This document shows, one piece after another, positions 1 to 9,501 of a DNA stretch of 64,000 nucleotides; within the stretch, counting starts at the first letter, position 1; each line of letters opens with the position of its first letter. The notes beneath the pieces were generated by a model that saw nothing but the letters and a program-made list of their open reading frames with translations, made no database searches and was not told where the DNA came from. The stretch is from the NCBI GenBank assembly GCA_027924025.1, contig AP026970.1, forward strand, positions 2,626,501-2,690,500, written 5' to 3'. Position numbers and translations under genes: made by a program. Source of the stretch: Comamonadaceae bacterium OS-4 (GTDB lineage Bacteria; Pseudomonadota; Gammaproteobacteria; Burkholderiales; Burkholderiaceae_C).

Positions 1-899
1 ACACCACCGAAGTGTTCCCCAAGCTGCGCGCAGCCGGCTGGAACGGCCATTGGATCGACGCAGCCTCCACGCTGCGCATGGAAAAAGACGCCGTCATCAT
101 TCTCGACCCGGTCAACATGCCCGTCATCAAGGACGCGCTGGCCAAGGGCGGCAAGAACTGGGTGGGCGGCAATTGCACCGTGAGCTGCATGCTGATGGGC
201 GTGGGCGCACTTTACAAGGCTGGCTTGGTCGAGTGGATGAGCACTCAGACGTACCAGGCAGCATCCGGCGGCGGTGCCCAGCACATGCGCGAGCTGCTGA
301 CCCAATACGGCACCCTGAACGCGGAAGTCAAAGCCCTGCTCGACGACCCCAAGAGCGCGATTCTGGAAATCGACCGCAAGGTCATCGCCAAGCAGCGTGC
401 CCTAACCGGCGCAGAAACCGCCAACTTCGGCGTGCCACTGGGCGGCTCCCTGATTCCCTGGATCGACAAAGATCTGGGCAACGGCATGTCCAAGGAAGAG
501 TGGAAGGGCATGGCCGAAACCAACAAGATTCTGGGCATGGGCGAAGGCTTCGGCAGCTCCGCCATCCCCGTGGATGGTTTCTGTGTGCGCGTGGGGGCTA
601 TGCGCTGCCACAGCCAGGCCCTGACCTTCAAGCTAAAGAAGGACGTCCCCGTGGCCGACATCGAAGCCATGATCGCCGCCGACAACCAGTGGGTCAAAGT
701 GGTGCCCAACACCCGGGAAGCCACCATCCAGGATCTGACACCCGTGGCAGTAACCGGCACCATGACGATTCCTGTGGGCCGCATTCGCAAGCTGGCCATG
801 GGGCCTGAATACGTGGGCGCCTTCACCATCGGCGACCAGCTGCTGTGGGGCGCTGCCGAGCCTCTGCGCCGCATGCTGCGCATCTTGCTGGACGCGTAA
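1..899 (+). CDS. asd: aspartate-semialdehyde dehydrogenase, C-terminal part (left edge cuts it)
   Basis: This enzyme makes aspartate semialdehyde from aspartyl phosphate with NADPH, feeding lysine, threonine, methionine and peptidoglycan synthesis. The reading frame is open from the window edge and ends with TAA at 897-899. The active-site stretch [12 protein letters not shown] carries the catalytic cysteine, and the C-terminal GRIRKLAMG region and the acyl-binding histidine region ([10 protein letters not shown]) match the gram-negative Asd type. About 298 residues are visible of a usual ~370, so the NADP-binding start lies outside. A hairpin follows the stop, and fimV lies downstream as in many betaproteobacteria. 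Confidence 0.96.
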   Translation, partial: TTEVFPKLRAAGWNGHWIDAASTLRMEKDAVIILDPVNMPVIKDALAKGGKNWVGGNCTVSCMLMGVGALYKAGLVEWMSTQTYQAASGGGAQHMRELLTQYGTLNAEVKALLDDPKSAILEIDRKVIAKQRALTGAETANFGVPLGGSLIPWIDKDLGNGMSKEEWKGMAETNKILGMGEGFGSSAIPVDGFCVRVGAMRCHSQALTFKLKKDVPVADIEAMIAADNQWVKVVPNTREATIQDLTPVAVTGTMTIPVGRIRKLAMGPEYVGAFTIGDQLLWGAAEPLRRMLRILLDA

Positions 900-908
900 C
901 AGAGAGTT

Positions 909-937
909 ACGCTTCGTTGTCGCAAGGCAACAAGCGT
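909..937 (+). terminator. stem-loop after asd
   Basis: ACGCTT-c-GTTG at 909-919 pairs with CAACAAGCGT at 928-937 around an 8-base loop, giving a ten-pair stem with one bulge ten bases after the asd stop. There is no T run, so it may be an RNA 3' end stabiliser rather than an intrinsic terminator. The rest of 938-1090 shows nothing clear. Confidence 0.4.
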
Positions 938-1104
938 CACAGCGACAATAGGGCCTCTGGACCGGCTTTGGAAGTTAAGCGCTTCCTTAGCTTGTCTGCC
1001 TAAGATATTGATGTTAAGGTACTTTTTTGTTTTCTAGCTCAGGCCTAGGCTTGGCAAATGAGAAGTACATCGCAGCTCCCCCCTGAGCACCGGAGGCCTT
1101 TAAA

Positions 1105-3687
1105 TTGATCGTTAAGTCACATCGTTGGCAAAGGACGGCTGTCGCAGCTGCATCTTTCGCGCTGCTCAGCTTGTCGGGATCCGGTGCGCATGCGCTTTCA
1201 CTCGGGCGCCTGACGGTGCAGTCCGCACTCGGTGAGCCCTTGCGAGCCGAGGTGGAAATCCCTGAGATCACAGCCGAAGAGGCGTCTTCGCTAAAGGCAG
1301 CGGTGGCCCAGCCCGAGGCTTTCACCGCCGCCGGGCTGGAGTACAGCCCTGCCCTCACCAGCTTACAAGCCAGACTGGCCCGCCGGGCAGACGGCAAAGC
1401 CTACTTGCGGCTTACCAGCGACCGCGCCGTCAATGACCCCTTCGTGGACCTGATTCTGGAAGCCACCTGGTCCTCCGGTCGCATTGTGCGCGACTACACC
1501 TTGCTCCTGGATCCACCGAGCCTCAAGAAGACGGCGCCTGCACCGACGCTTGCGCAAATCGCTCCAGCCCCCTCGGTGCCTGCAGCGACCCCACAGCCAG
1601 CTCCCAGACCAAGCACTGAGGCGCCAGTGCGCCCGGCGCCTGCTCCCCGGGCACTGCCGCCAGTGGCGGCAACGCCGCCAGCAGCCAAAACCCCTGATGC
1701 TGAGAATGGCCGTATTACCGTGAAATCTGGCGATACCGCCAGCAAGATCGCCATCGCCAACAAGCCCGCAGGTGTTTCGCTGGACCAGATGCTGGTCGCC
1801 CTGCTGCGCTCAAACCCGGATGCTTTTGTGAACGGCAACCTGAACCGGGTGCGCGCCGGCGCGGTCATGGCCCTGCCCGGAGCACAGGAGGCCACCAGCA
1901 TCTCTACGGCAGAGGCCAGCAAAACCGTGGTGGCTCAGAGCAAAGATTTCAACGATTTCCGCCGCAATTTGGCAGGTAGCGTTCCACAAGCCAATGTCAG
2001 CGCAGCCGACCGCAAAGCCAGCGGCAGCATCGAAACCAAAGTAGATGAGAAGAAACCGGCAGCACCCGCTCCCGACAAGCTGACGCTTTCCAAAGGCGCC
2101 ATCAACTCCAAGCCGGATGAGGCCAAGATCGCCTTGGAGCGCGAGGCGAAAGATGCCGCTGCGCGCGCAGCCGAACTGAATAAAACAATCAGCCAGCTCA
2201 ACCAGCTGAAAGACAAAGCAACACCGCCTCCGGCTGCTGCGCCCGCCGTTGCGGCCAGCACCCCGGCTGCTGCCATTGCACCAGCTGTGCCAGTGGCCGC
2301 GGTCACCCCGCCAGAACCCGCGGCAAGTACAGCCCCCACCCCAGCGGCATCTGCTCCAGTCGCGGCCGCCTCCGTCCCGGCACCTGTCGCCTCTGAAGCG
2401 ACAGCGGCTGCGGCACCACCCAAAATGGCAGCACCTGCGCCGATGCCAGCTGTTGAGGAGCCCACGCTGCTTGACACCTTGATGGAAGACCCTGCAGTTC
2501 CTGCCGGAGCAGCAGGCCTGCTTGCGTTGCTGGGTGGCTTCGGCTTGTACCGCTTGCGTCAGCGCAAAAAGAGTGCGTCTCAAATTGATAGCTCGTTCCT
2601 GGAAAGCCGTCTGCAACCGGATTCCTTTTTTGGGGCCAGCGGTGGTCAACGTGTGGACACCAACCAAAACGGTGCGGCCAGCGCCTCCTCGATGGTGTAC
2701 TCCGCCAGCCAACTAGATGCGGCCGACGATGTAGATCCTGTGGCCGAGGCAGACGTTTATCTGGCCTATGGTCGCGATCTGCAAGCTGAAGAGATCTTGA
2801 AGGAAGCAGTGCGCTCCAACCCCGGGCGACTGGCCATCCACACCAAACTACTGGAAATTTTTGCAAAGCGCCGTGACACGCGCAGCTTTGAAAACTCGGC
2901 GACCCAAGCATTCAAACTCACCGGCTCTGCAAGCAACGAATGGGCGCGCATTTGCGAAATGGGCCTCAGCATTGACCCGAGCAATCCGCTGTACCAGCCC
3001 GGCGGAATTCCTGCCATGCCGGTCGCTGGCGCAGTTGCGGCAGCCGCCGTGGCGTCAACTTTTGGCGAAAACACCGTGCCGCAGTCTGCACATGCAGAAC
3101 TCGACGCGTCAGCAGGCGGTGTGGACCTCGACCTGGACCTCGACTTTTCATTGGACGACGAGCCGACAGCAAGCGCCATCAGTGACGTGACCGGCACTGC
3201 CATTGCGAGCCAGCCCGAACCCAAGTCGACTGCCAGTAACGCCCTCGATATGGATTTTGATCTCTCGGATGACACCCCGGCCACCGTACCACCCAGTTTC
3301 GAGCCAGTCAGCCAGATGCCGGAAATTTCACTCTCGCTCGACGACCTGGAAGTCCCGTTGGACACGGGAAACTCCACGCCGATGCGCTTTGAAGCGACCA
3401 GCCCTGCACCCGTGGAGGAGCCTGCAGCTGAAATAACAGCGCATGGTGGCTTGATGGAGTTTGACCTCGAGTCACTGTCCATGGACTTGGGCACACCAGC
3501 GGAAGCACCTACCTCGGCTCCTGACAACCTGAGCGACGATCCTCTGGGCACCAAGCTCGCACTGGCAGAAGAGTTCATCTCTATCGGAGATGAAGACGGT
3601 GCACGCGCCTTGATCGAAGAAGTGGTGGCGGAAGCCACCGGAGATATGCGGGCCAAGGCACAGAAAGCGCTGGCGCAGCTGAGCTAA
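1105..3687 (+). CDS. fimV: FimV-family cell-pole / pilus assembly protein
   Basis: FimV proteins are inner-membrane, peptidoglycan-binding polar hubs for type IV pili and twitching. The 860-residue product starts at TTG with a good CGGAGG site at 1091-1096. It has an N-terminal signal peptide (about 1-30), the FimV core (LGRLTVQSALGEPLRAEVEI), a long Pro/Ala-rich part with a LysM-like module (ITVKSGDTASKIA, about 203-252), a single membrane segment near 470-490, an acidic region rich in DLDLD repeats, and the conserved C-terminal FimV domain (LGTKLALAEEFISIGDEDGA). No pilus gene lies beside it. The low-complexity middle makes homology there unreliable. Confidence 0.9.
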   Translation: MIVKSHRWQRTAVAAASFALLSLSGSGAHALSLGRLTVQSALGEPLRAEVEIPEITAEEASSLKAAVAQPEAFTAAGLEYSPALTSLQARLARRADGKAYLRLTSDRAVNDPFVDLILEATWSSGRIVRDYTLLLDPPSLKKTAPAPTLAQIAPAPSVPAATPQPAPRPSTEAPVRPAPAPRALPPVAATPPAAKTPDAENGRITVKSGDTASKIAIANKPAGVSLDQMLVALLRSNPDAFVNGNLNRVRAGAVMALPGAQEATSISTAEASKTVVAQSKDFNDFRRNLAGSVPQANVSAADRKASGSIETKVDEKKPAAPAPDKLTLSKGAINSKPDEAKIALEREAKDAAARAAELNKTISQLNQLKDKATPPPAAAPAVAASTPAAAIAPAVPVAAVTPPEPAASTAPTPAASAPVAAASVPAPVASEATAAAAPPKMAAPAPMPAVEEPTLLDTLMEDPAVPAGAAGLLALLGGFGLYRLRQRKKSASQIDSSFLESRLQPDSFFGASGGQRVDTNQNGAASASSMVYSASQLDAADDVDPVAEADVYLAYGRDLQAEEILKEAVRSNPGRLAIHTKLLEIFAKRRDTRSFENSATQAFKLTGSASNEWARICEMGLSIDPSNPLYQPGGIPAMPVAGAVAAAAVASTFGENTVPQSAHAELDASAGGVDLDLDLDFSLDDEPTASAISDVTGTAIASQPEPKSTASNALDMDFDLSDDTPATVPPSFEPVSQMPEISLSLDDLEVPLDTGNSTPMRFEATSPAPVEEPAAEITAHGGLMEFDLESLSMDLGTPAEAPTSAPDNLSDDPLGTKLALAEEFISIGDEDGARALIEEVVAEATGDMRAKAQKALAQLS

Positions 3688-3730
3688 GCGGATGCGCTTT
3701 GTGCAATGAGACATCGAGGTTCGGGATATC

Positions 3731-4513
3731 GTGCGGATAGTTTTAGGCGTTAGTTACAACGGGCAGGGATACCAAGGCTGGCAAAGCCAATCGTCCGGCC
3801 TGACGATTCAGGACAAGTTGGAACATGCCTTGGGCACATTCACGGCCCAACGCGTATCCACGCTCTGCGCAGGGCGCACCGACGCTGGGGTACACGGCTT
3901 GATGCAGGTCGTGCACTTTGACACCCTCCTCGAACGTGACACCTACTCCTGGATTCGCGGCACCAACGCCAATCTCCCCAAAGACATCGCAGTGCAATGG
4001 GCGGTGCAAACCACCACAGATTTTCATTGCCGGGCATCTGCCTTGTCCCGTCGTTATGCCTATGTGCTGCTGGAGTCTCAAATACGGCCCAGCGTGGAAT
4101 CCGGGCGCGTGGGCTGGACTTTCAACACACTCAACGAAGCCGCCATGCGGCAGGCCGCCGACTTTCTTGTGGGCGAACATGATTTCAGCTCCTTCCGGGC
4201 GGCCCAGTGCCAGGCACTGAGCCCGGTCAAAAAACTGATGCGCATTGAGTTGCACAAACGCGGGGCCTACTGGCGCATTGAATTTGAAGCCAACGCGTTT
4301 TTGCACCACATGATTCGGAACATCATGGGTTGCCTGGTGCAGATCGGGCAAGGCAAAAAGCCGCCGGAGTGGATGGCCGAGGTACTGGCGGCCCGCAACC
4401 GCAAGGTGGCTGCGCCCACCTTTTCGCCGGACGGCTTGTATTTTCTGGGCCCGCGCTATGACCCCCAGTGGGGCATACCGGACCGCACGCCTGCGTATGA
4501 TGCGTTGCCATGA
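3731..4513 (+). CDS. truA: tRNA pseudouridine(38-40) synthase TruA
   Basis: TruA converts uridines 38-40 of the tRNA anticodon arm to pseudouridine. The 260-residue product has the catalytic aspartate in CAGRTDAGVHG (Asp51) and the C-terminal NAFLHHMIRNIMGCL block, both typical. The start is GTG at 3731, giving MRIVLGVSYNGQGYQGW, which is the family N-terminus. The stop overlaps the trpF start by four bases (ATGA), so the two are probably translated together. Confidence 0.96.
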   Translation: MRIVLGVSYNGQGYQGWQSQSSGLTIQDKLEHALGTFTAQRVSTLCAGRTDAGVHGLMQVVHFDTLLERDTYSWIRGTNANLPKDIAVQWAVQTTTDFHCRASALSRRYAYVLLESQIRPSVESGRVGWTFNTLNEAAMRQAADFLVGEHDFSSFRAAQCQALSPVKKLMRIELHKRGAYWRIEFEANAFLHHMIRNIMGCLVQIGQGKKPPEWMAEVLAARNRKVAAPTFSPDGLYFLGPRYDPQWGIPDRTPAYDALP

Positions 4514-5238
4514 ACGCACGCACCACGCACACCGACACCTACCCCCGTACCCGAATCAAAATTTGCGGCCTGACCCGCGAGCAAGACGTTGACGCCGCCG
4601 TTTCCGCCGGCGCCGACGCGATTGGATTTGTGCTGTACGCCAAAAGCCCCCGCGCAGTCACGCCTGAACGGGCAGCCGAGCTGGCCAAAAGACTCCCCCC
4701 TTTCGTGACCCCTGTTTTATTGTTTGTGAATGCAGACGCTACAGAAATAGGAGCTGCTTGCGCAATGGTGGCGGGGGCTACGGTGCAATTTCATGGGGAT
4801 GAAACGGCGCACGAATGCCAGACGGCCACCGGCGATGCCGCCCGCCCCTACCTGCGCGCCGCACGGATTCCACTGGGCGACGACGCACAAGCGTTTGACC
4901 TCGTACAATTTGCCCACGATTATTCGAACGCCCAAGCCATTCTGTTAGACGCCCATGTGGACGGCTACGGTGGCGGTGGCAAAACATTCAATTGGTCACT
5001 TCTTCCTCCAAGCGTCAACGCTCACCTCGTCTTGAGTGGTGGACTCACCAGTGCAAACGTGGGCGATGGCATCACGTCGGTGCGGCCGCGCTGTAAATCG
5101 CTGGCTGTGGACGTGAGCTCCGGCGTCGAAGCCGAAGACGCTCACGGCAAGCCCCTCCGGGGCATCAAAGATCCCGAAAAAATCCGCCAGTTCGTTGCCG
5201 CCGTGCGCGCGGCGGACCGGCATCTTGCAGGAATGTAA
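4510..5238 (+). CDS. trpF: phosphoribosylanthranilate isomerase
   Basis: TrpF isomerises phosphoribosylanthranilate in tryptophan synthesis. The 242-residue TIM barrel shows the catalytic cysteine in [12 protein letters not shown] (Cys19), the LLFVNAD strand, QFHGDE, and the phosphate-binding [16 protein letters not shown] loop. The frame is intact and of normal length. Codons 76-91 lie in a stretch (4736-4782) that matches the dispersed ~60-bp repeat of this window. It lies in the truA-trpF-trpB-trpA cluster, five bases before trpB. Confidence 0.96.
   Translation: MNARTTHTDTYPRTRIKICGLTREQDVDAAVSAGADAIGFVLYAKSPRAVTPERAAELAKRLPPFVTPVLLFVNADATEIGAACAMVAGATVQFHGDETAHECQTATGDAARPYLRAARIPLGDDAQAFDLVQFAHDYSNAQAILLDAHVDGYGGGGKTFNWSLLPPSVNAHLVLSGGLTSANVGDGITSVRPRCKSLAVDVSSGVEAEDAHGKPLRGIKDPEKIRQFVAAVRAADRHLAGM
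4736..4782 (+). repeat. dispersed ~60-bp repeat, partial copy inside trpF
   Basis: The core GAGCTGCTTGCGCA, preceded by GCTACAGAAATAG and followed by a GGGGGCTA block, matches the family seen at 23848, 44346, 54156 and elsewhere. It is read in frame as part of TrpF without obvious lengthening of the protein, so it may be convergent sequence. Confidence 0.4.
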
Positions 5239-5243
5239 ACACC

Positions 5244-6542
5244 ATGTTCGATTACCAACAACCCGATGCCAAAGGTCACTTTGGCCAGTACGGCGGCAGT
5301 TTTGTCTCCGAGACGCTGACCCATGCCATCAACGAGCTCAAAGACGCCTACGCCAAGTACCAGCACGACCCCGAGTTCCTCGCTGAATTCCAATCAGAAC
5401 TCGCGCACTTTGTAGGCCGCCCTTCCCCCGTCTACCACGCCGCCCGCATGAGCCGCGAAATGGGAGGTGCACAAATCTTCCTGAAACGCGAAGACCTGAA
5501 CCACACCGGCGCCCACAAGGTGAACAACACCATCGGCCAAGCGATGCTCGCCAAGCGCATGGGCAAACCCCGTGTGATTGCCGAAACCGGTGCAGGGCAG
5601 CACGGCGTGGCCACCGCCACCATTTGCGCCCGCTACGGACTGGAATGCGTGGTGTACATGGGCAGCGAAGACGTGAAGCGCCAAAGCCCCAACGTCTACC
5701 GCATGAAACTGCTGGGTGCCACCGTGGTGCCGGTGGAAAGCGGCAGCAAGACACTGAAAGATGCTTTGAACGAAGCCATGCGCGACTGGGTTGCCAATGT
5801 GGACAACACCTTCTACATCATCGGCACCGTGGCAGGCCCACACCCCTACCCCATGATGGTCCGCGACTTCCAGAGCGTCATCGGCAACGAGTGTTTGGTG
5901 CAAATGCCCGAGATGCTGGCAACCGCCGGCTGCAAAACTGAGCAACCCGACGCAGTCATTGCTTGCGTTGGCGGTGGGTCTAACGCCATGGGCATCTTCC
6001 ACCCCTACATCCAACACGACCAAACCCGCCTGATCGGCGTTGAAGCGGCGGGCGAAGGCTTGGAGAGCGGCAAGCACTCCGCATCTATCCAAAAGGGCAG
6101 CCCCGGCGTACTGCATGGCAACCGCACTTATGTGCTGCAAGACGACAATGGCCAAGTCACCGAGACCCACAGCGTGAGCGCGGGCCTGGACTACCCCGGC
6201 GTGGGCCCTGAGCACGCGTTCCTGTCTGACATCGGCCGCGCAGAATACGTGGGCATTACCGACAAAGAAGCACTGGACGCTTTCCACTACCTGTGCCGCA
6301 CCGAAGGCATCATCCCCGCGCTGGAATCGAGCCATGCGGTGGCCTACGCGATGAAAATGGCCAAAACCATGCGCCCCGACCAGAGCATTCTGGTCAACCT
6401 GTCCGGCCGCGGTGACAAAGACATCGGCACCGTAGCCGACTTGAGCAATGCCGACTTCTACTGCCGACCCAGCTGCCGCGGCCAATCGGTCAAAGGGGGC
6501 GAGCAGCCCATCCAGTTGGTCAAAGCAGGAGGCGCAGCATGA
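5244..6542 (+). CDS. trpB: tryptophan synthase beta chain
   Basis: TrpB condenses indole with serine using PLP. The 432-residue protein has the PLP lysine in [14 protein letters not shown] (Lys92), the ETGAGQHG catalytic loop and the GGGSNAMG phosphate-binding loop. A 30-residue C-terminal tail after the serine-rich GRGDKD motif is slightly longer than usual. Its stop overlaps the trpA start (ATGA), consistent with a coupled alpha2-beta2 enzyme. Confidence 0.98.
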   Translation: MFDYQQPDAKGHFGQYGGSFVSETLTHAINELKDAYAKYQHDPEFLAEFQSELAHFVGRPSPVYHAARMSREMGGAQIFLKREDLNHTGAHKVNNTIGQAMLAKRMGKPRVIAETGAGQHGVATATICARYGLECVVYMGSEDVKRQSPNVYRMKLLGATVVPVESGSKTLKDALNEAMRDWVANVDNTFYIIGTVAGPHPYPMMVRDFQSVIGNECLVQMPEMLATAGCKTEQPDAVIACVGGGSNAMGIFHPYIQHDQTRLIGVEAAGEGLESGKHSASIQKGSPGVLHGNRTYVLQDDNGQVTETHSVSAGLDYPGVGPEHAFLSDIGRAEYVGITDKEALDAFHYLCRTEGIIPALESSHAVAYAMKMAKTMRPDQSILVNLSGRGDKDIGTVADLSNADFYCRPSCRGQSVKGGEQPIQLVKAGGAA

Positions 6543-7363
6543 GCCGGATCGACACCACTTTTGCCGCACTGAAAGCCCAAGGCCGCAAAGCGCTCATTCC
6601 CTTTGTGACTGCAGGCTACCCTTATGCCGACGTCACGCCCGAGCTGATGCACGCGATGGTCGCAGGCGGCGCGGATGTGATTGAGCTGGGCGTGCCTTTC
6701 TCAGACCCTAGCGCGGACGGCCCGGTGATCCAAAAGGCGGGCGACAAAGCCTTGGCCTTCGGTATCGGCTTGGTGCAGGTGATTGCCATGGTGCGCGAGT
6801 TCCGCAAAACCAACACCACCACGCCGGTGGTTTTGATGGGCTATGCCAACCCGGTCGAGCGCTACGACCAAAAACAAGCCCGCCCCGGCGTCGCCAGTGC
6901 GTTTGTGAAAGACGCCTCGGAAGCCGGCATCGACGGCGTGCTGATCGTGGATTACCCGCCGGAGGAATGCGAGGCCTTTGCCGCCGACTTGCGGGCCCAC
7001 AACATGGACCTGATTTTCCTGTTAGCACCCACCAGCACCGATGAGCGCATGCAGCAAGTGGCCCGCGTCGCCAGCGGCTATGTGTATTACGTGTCGCTCA
7101 AAGGTGTGACAGGCTCTGGCGCTTTGGACACCAATGCGGTGGAAGCCATGCTGCCCCGCATCCGCCAGCACATCAGCACCCCGGTGGGCGTGGGTTTCGG
7201 TATCCGCGACGCGGCGACTGCAAAAACCATCTCCAAAGTGGCAGATGCGGTGGTGATTGGCAGCAAGATCATTCAACTACTGGAGGACCAGCCGCGTGAG
7301 CAGGTGGCGGGCATTGCGCAGACGTTTTTGAGTGAGATCCGCAGCGCGATGGATGCGGGGTAA
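6539..7363 (+). CDS. trpA: tryptophan synthase alpha chain
   Basis: TrpA releases indole from indole-3-glycerol phosphate and channels it to TrpB. The 274-residue barrel has the two catalytic acids at the classical places, Glu49 and Asp60, in [15 protein letters not shown], and the phosphate loop GVGFGIRD. It is the last gene of the trpFBA group. The sequence after it changes character abruptly (cassette-like region). Confidence 0.97.
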   Translation: MSRIDTTFAALKAQGRKALIPFVTAGYPYADVTPELMHAMVAGGADVIELGVPFSDPSADGPVIQKAGDKALAFGIGLVQVIAMVREFRKTNTTTPVVLMGYANPVERYDQKQARPGVASAFVKDASEAGIDGVLIVDYPPEECEAFAADLRAHNMDLIFLLAPTSTDERMQQVARVASGYVYYVSLKGVTGSGALDTNAVEAMLPRIRQHISTPVGVGFGIRDAATAKTISKVADAVVIGSKIIQLLEDQPREQVAGIAQTFLSEIRSAMDAG

Positions 7364-7379
7364 ATAGTTGCGCGAGAGG

Positions 7380-7394
7380 CTGAATCCGATTCAG
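7380..7394. other. short perfect inverted repeat after trpA
   Basis: CTGAAT-ccg-ATTCAG lies 17 bases after the trpA stop. The six-pair stem has no T run, so it is a weak terminator candidate at best; an operator-like site is equally possible. Confidence 0.3.
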
Positions 7395-7420
7395 TGGTTT
7401 GGCAAAAGGGAGGAAGAAAA

Positions 7421-7609
7421 ATGCAGATTTTTGAACTGCGCATACGGCAACCAGCATTTGCGCCGCAGGGCTTTCTGCTATCTTTATGTGAGCAGCTTGC
7501 GCAATATCAACGAGGACTAGAAGCCAATTTCGCTGTTCAACTGACCAGAATATCCTGCATGGGATTGCGGTCTGCATTGCGTTATGTCAATGCTCCACAG
7601 AGGTTCTAA
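7421..7609 (+). CDS. small ORF with a strong ribosome binding site, function unknown
   Basis: This 62-residue frame begins with ATG seven bases after a GGGAGGA sequence (7409-7415), one of the best Shine-Dalgarno sites in the window. Its stop (7607-7609) is one base before the most likely start (7611) of the next ORF, suggesting coupling. The product (MQIFELRIRQ...) matches no family I recognise, has no clear signal or membrane segment, and its middle is encoded by a copy of the dispersed repeat. It may be a leader peptide, a fragment, or not a gene. Confidence 0.35.
   Translation: MQIFELRIRQPAFAPQGFLLSLCEQLAQYQRGLEANFAVQLTRISCMGLRSALRYVNAPQRF
7476..7534 (+). repeat. dispersed ~60-bp repeat, copy between trpA and the cassette-like ORF
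   Basis: TGCTATCTTTATGTGAGCAG followed by CTTGCGCA, a spacer, GACTAGAAGCC and AATTTCG follows the family pattern (TGCTAT block, GCTGC-TTGCGCA core, GCTA-AGGC block, T-rich end). It is more degenerate than the copies in era or hemD. Confidence 0.5.
7581..7588 (+). mobile_element. possible integron cassette left boundary (GTTATGTC)
   Basis: In an integrated gene cassette the first bases, read after the recombination point in G-TTRRRY, pair with the R'' box of the cassette's own attC. GTTATGTC here is the exact reverse complement of GACATAAC at 8396-8403, downstream of the ORF. The second R position is T rather than purine. No neighbouring integrase or second cassette is seen. Confidence 0.4.
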
Positions 7610-7610
7610 G

Positions 7611-8360
7611 ATGTTGTTTTCTCCGTCCCGCCCTTTGGTTTCAGGCCTTAAAGCCGCCCTTCTGTTGTGCATCTCACTTGGTGCCAATCAAATGGCGCAA
7701 GCGCAGACGCTCGATGAAGCGCCCAAATCGGTCTGGCAGGTGAAGCAACTTTCTTGCAATGGATTTGTGGCGCATGAGCTCGTCCGCAGTCCTGACGCAG
7801 CAGAAATCGGGCGCACGGGCATTGTGAGAATTCCGAACATGCAGATGGAATTCGTCGTGCCAGGCATTCCGGAATTGCCGGTGAAAACGATCAGGCTCGC
7901 GTTTGATGATCGTGGGCGGAAGGTCGTGGACCACTATGTCCTCCTCTCGCGAAACGACGCGGATGATCCTCTTGCTGCGGTGATGGTGACCGAGCTTCCT
8001 GCATCTTTCGATACATCCCAGAAAGCTCTCGGAGCGGCGGTAGCAGGCGAGCGCGGTAACCTGCAAGGTACGTCGGCTCAACCGACAATTGAGCGCATCA
8101 GTACGCCTTGGGGTGAGGGTCTAGATGTCTTCGTCCCGAACCGCATTGGTTCTCCCTGTTTTCCGGCAGCGCGTTTCAAACTGACCGTAGATTCGGAAAC
8201 GAAGCCAACTATTGGCTTGAGCCGCTTCGTTACCCTACCAGGGCGACTGATTCAATTCGCCATCATCCTCCCTGTCACGCCGGGAACACCACTTGAAGCG
8301 CAGAAAGCGATCGCCCGTCGCGTGATGGAAATCTATGCGACAGGACTGAGGGTGCGGTAG
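7611..8360 (+). CDS. secreted hypothetical protein, possible gene-cassette ORF
   Basis: I do not recognise this 249-residue protein. It has a basic N-terminus and a hydrophobic stretch ending in QMAQAQ (about residues 10-32), a likely Sec signal peptide, so it should be periplasmic or exported. The mature part has two cysteines (in QLSCNGF and GSPCFPA). ATG at 7611 is chosen because AGAGG at 7599-7603 precedes it; ATGs at 7584 and 7590 are in frame. Base use looks richer in A/T than its neighbours (judged by eye). Flanking sequences resemble an integron cassette boundary and attC. Confidence 0.6.
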   Translation: MLFSPSRPLVSGLKAALLLCISLGANQMAQAQTLDEAPKSVWQVKQLSCNGFVAHELVRSPDAAEIGRTGIVRIPNMQMEFVVPGIPELPVKTIRLAFDDRGRKVVDHYVLLSRNDADDPLAAVMVTELPASFDTSQKALGAAVAGERGNLQGTSAQPTIERISTPWGEGLDVFVPNRIGSPCFPAARFKLTVDSETKPTIGLSRFVTLPGRLIQFAIILPVTPGTPLEAQKAIARRVMEIYATGLRVR

Positions 8361-8396
8361 ATGCTTTGCTGGACCAGCATTAATGTGGCAGGTAAG

Positions 8397-8458
8397 ACAT
8401 AACAGGTCGTTCGACGCGGACGCGCAGCATCGCCGCGCCAGCGACAAGCGGCTTAGGG
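8397..8458 (+). mobile_element. decayed attC-like site
   Basis: ACATAAC (8397-8403), a five-base spacer and GTTCGAC (8409-8415) reproduce the left half (1L and 2L boxes) of an attC site at the right spacing. A GC-rich partly palindromic centre follows, and CAAGCG-gc-TTAGGG at 8445-8458 resembles the usual right end CAAGCGTTAGG with two extra bases. The 2R box is not convincing, so the site is probably decayed if it is real. Confidence 0.4.
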
Positions 8459-8485
8459 TGGCGCGCAGCGCAGCCTGGGGTGGTT

Positions 8486-8506
8486 CTGGCCAAGGCCGAT
8501 GGCCAG
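8486..8506. other. hairpin upstream of accD
   Basis: CTGGCC at 8486-8491 pairs with GGCCAG at 8501-8506. Close by, CCAATATTGG at 8522-8531 is a perfect ten-base palindrome 50 bases before accD. Either could be a control site for accD; neither matches an operator I can name. Confidence 0.3.
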
Positions 8507-8582
8507 CAGTAGTGGGCCACGCCAATATTGGATAATCGCCCATCTGTTGAAAGCCCCATGGGCGACGCACTGGAGAACGAAT

Positions 8583-9455
8583 ATGAGTTGGCTAGAAAAA
8601 CTGCTACCCCCCAAGATTCAACATACCGACCCCACGGAGCGCCGCAGCGTGCCCGAAGGCCTGTGGATCAAGTGCCCCAGCTGCGAATCGGTGCTCTACA
8701 AAACCGACCTGGAGCAAAACCAGAATGTGTGCCCCAGCTGTGGCCACCATCACCGTATCGGTGCCCGTGCCCGCCTGAATACCTTTCTGGACAACGAAGG
8801 CCGCTTCGAGATTGGCCAGGAAGTGCTGCCGGTTGACGCCTTGAAATTCAAAGACAGCCGCAAGTACCCTGAGCGTCTCAAAGAAGCCCTTGAAAACACC
8901 GGCGAGACCGATGCACTGATCGTGATGGGTGGCGCGGTGCACGGCGTCAGCTTGGTGGCAGCCTGCTTTGAATTTGAATTCATGGGCGGCTCCATGGGCT
9001 CTGTGGTGGGCGAGCGCTTTGTGCGTGGCGTGGAGACTGCCATCGAACAAAAAGTGCCGTTTATCTGCTTTACCGCGACCGGTGGTGCCCGCATGCAAGA
9101 AGGCTTGCTGAGCCTGATGCAAATGGCGAAGACCAATGCAGCGCTCACCCGCCTGGCCAAAAAAGGTTTGCCTTATATCAGTGTGCTGACCGACCCCACC
9201 ATGGGTGGCGTGAGCGCGGGCTTTGCGTTTCTGGGCGACGTGGTGATCGCCGAGCCCAAAGCCCTGATCGGTTTCGCAGGCCCCCGCGTGATCGAGTCCA
9301 CCGTGCGGGTGACCTTGCCGGAAGGTTTTCAGCGCGCAGAGTTCTTGCAGACCAAGGGCGCCGTCGACTTCATTTGCGACCGCCGCGAACTGCGCAAAAC
9401 CATAGCCGACACACTGGCCATGCTGCAGCGCCAACCTGCAGATGCCGTGATCTGA
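8583..9455 (+). CDS. accD: acetyl-CoA carboxylase carboxyltransferase, beta subunit
   Basis: AccD with AccA moves the carboxyl group from biotin to acetyl-CoA, the first step of fatty acid synthesis. The 290-residue protein has the N-terminal zinc finger with Cys31, Cys34, Cys50 and Cys53, then the crotonase-like domain ([32 protein letters not shown]). ATG at 8583 gives the family N-terminus [13 protein letters not shown] and has GGAG at 8572-8575; the frame is open further upstream but without support. A terminator follows directly. Confidence 0.97.
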   Translation: MSWLEKLLPPKIQHTDPTERRSVPEGLWIKCPSCESVLYKTDLEQNQNVCPSCGHHHRIGARARLNTFLDNEGRFEIGQEVLPVDALKFKDSRKYPERLKEALENTGETDALIVMGGAVHGVSLVAACFEFEFMGGSMGSVVGERFVRGVETAIEQKVPFICFTATGGARMQEGLLSLMQMAKTNAALTRLAKKGLPYISVLTDPTMGGVSAGFAFLGDVVIAEPKALIGFAGPRVIESTVRVTLPEGFQRAEFLQTKGAVDFICDRRELRKTIADTLAMLQRQPADAVI

Positions 9456-9470
9456 GCAACCGGCTTCCCC

Positions 9471-9501
9471 AAAAAAAGAGGCCCGTCGGGCCTCTTTTTT
9501 T
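9471..9501. terminator. bidirectional intrinsic terminator between accD and yggT
   Basis: GAGGCCC-gt-CGGGCCTC is flanked by seven A on the left and seven T on the right, so it can stop accD (+) and the convergent yggT (-). The yggT stop codon (9500-9502) overlaps its edge. Confidence 0.9.

Noticed and set aside
8583..8600. Upstream start for accD at 8499
   Set aside because: The 28 extra residues do not match AccD, while 8583 has a ribosome binding site and the family N-terminus.
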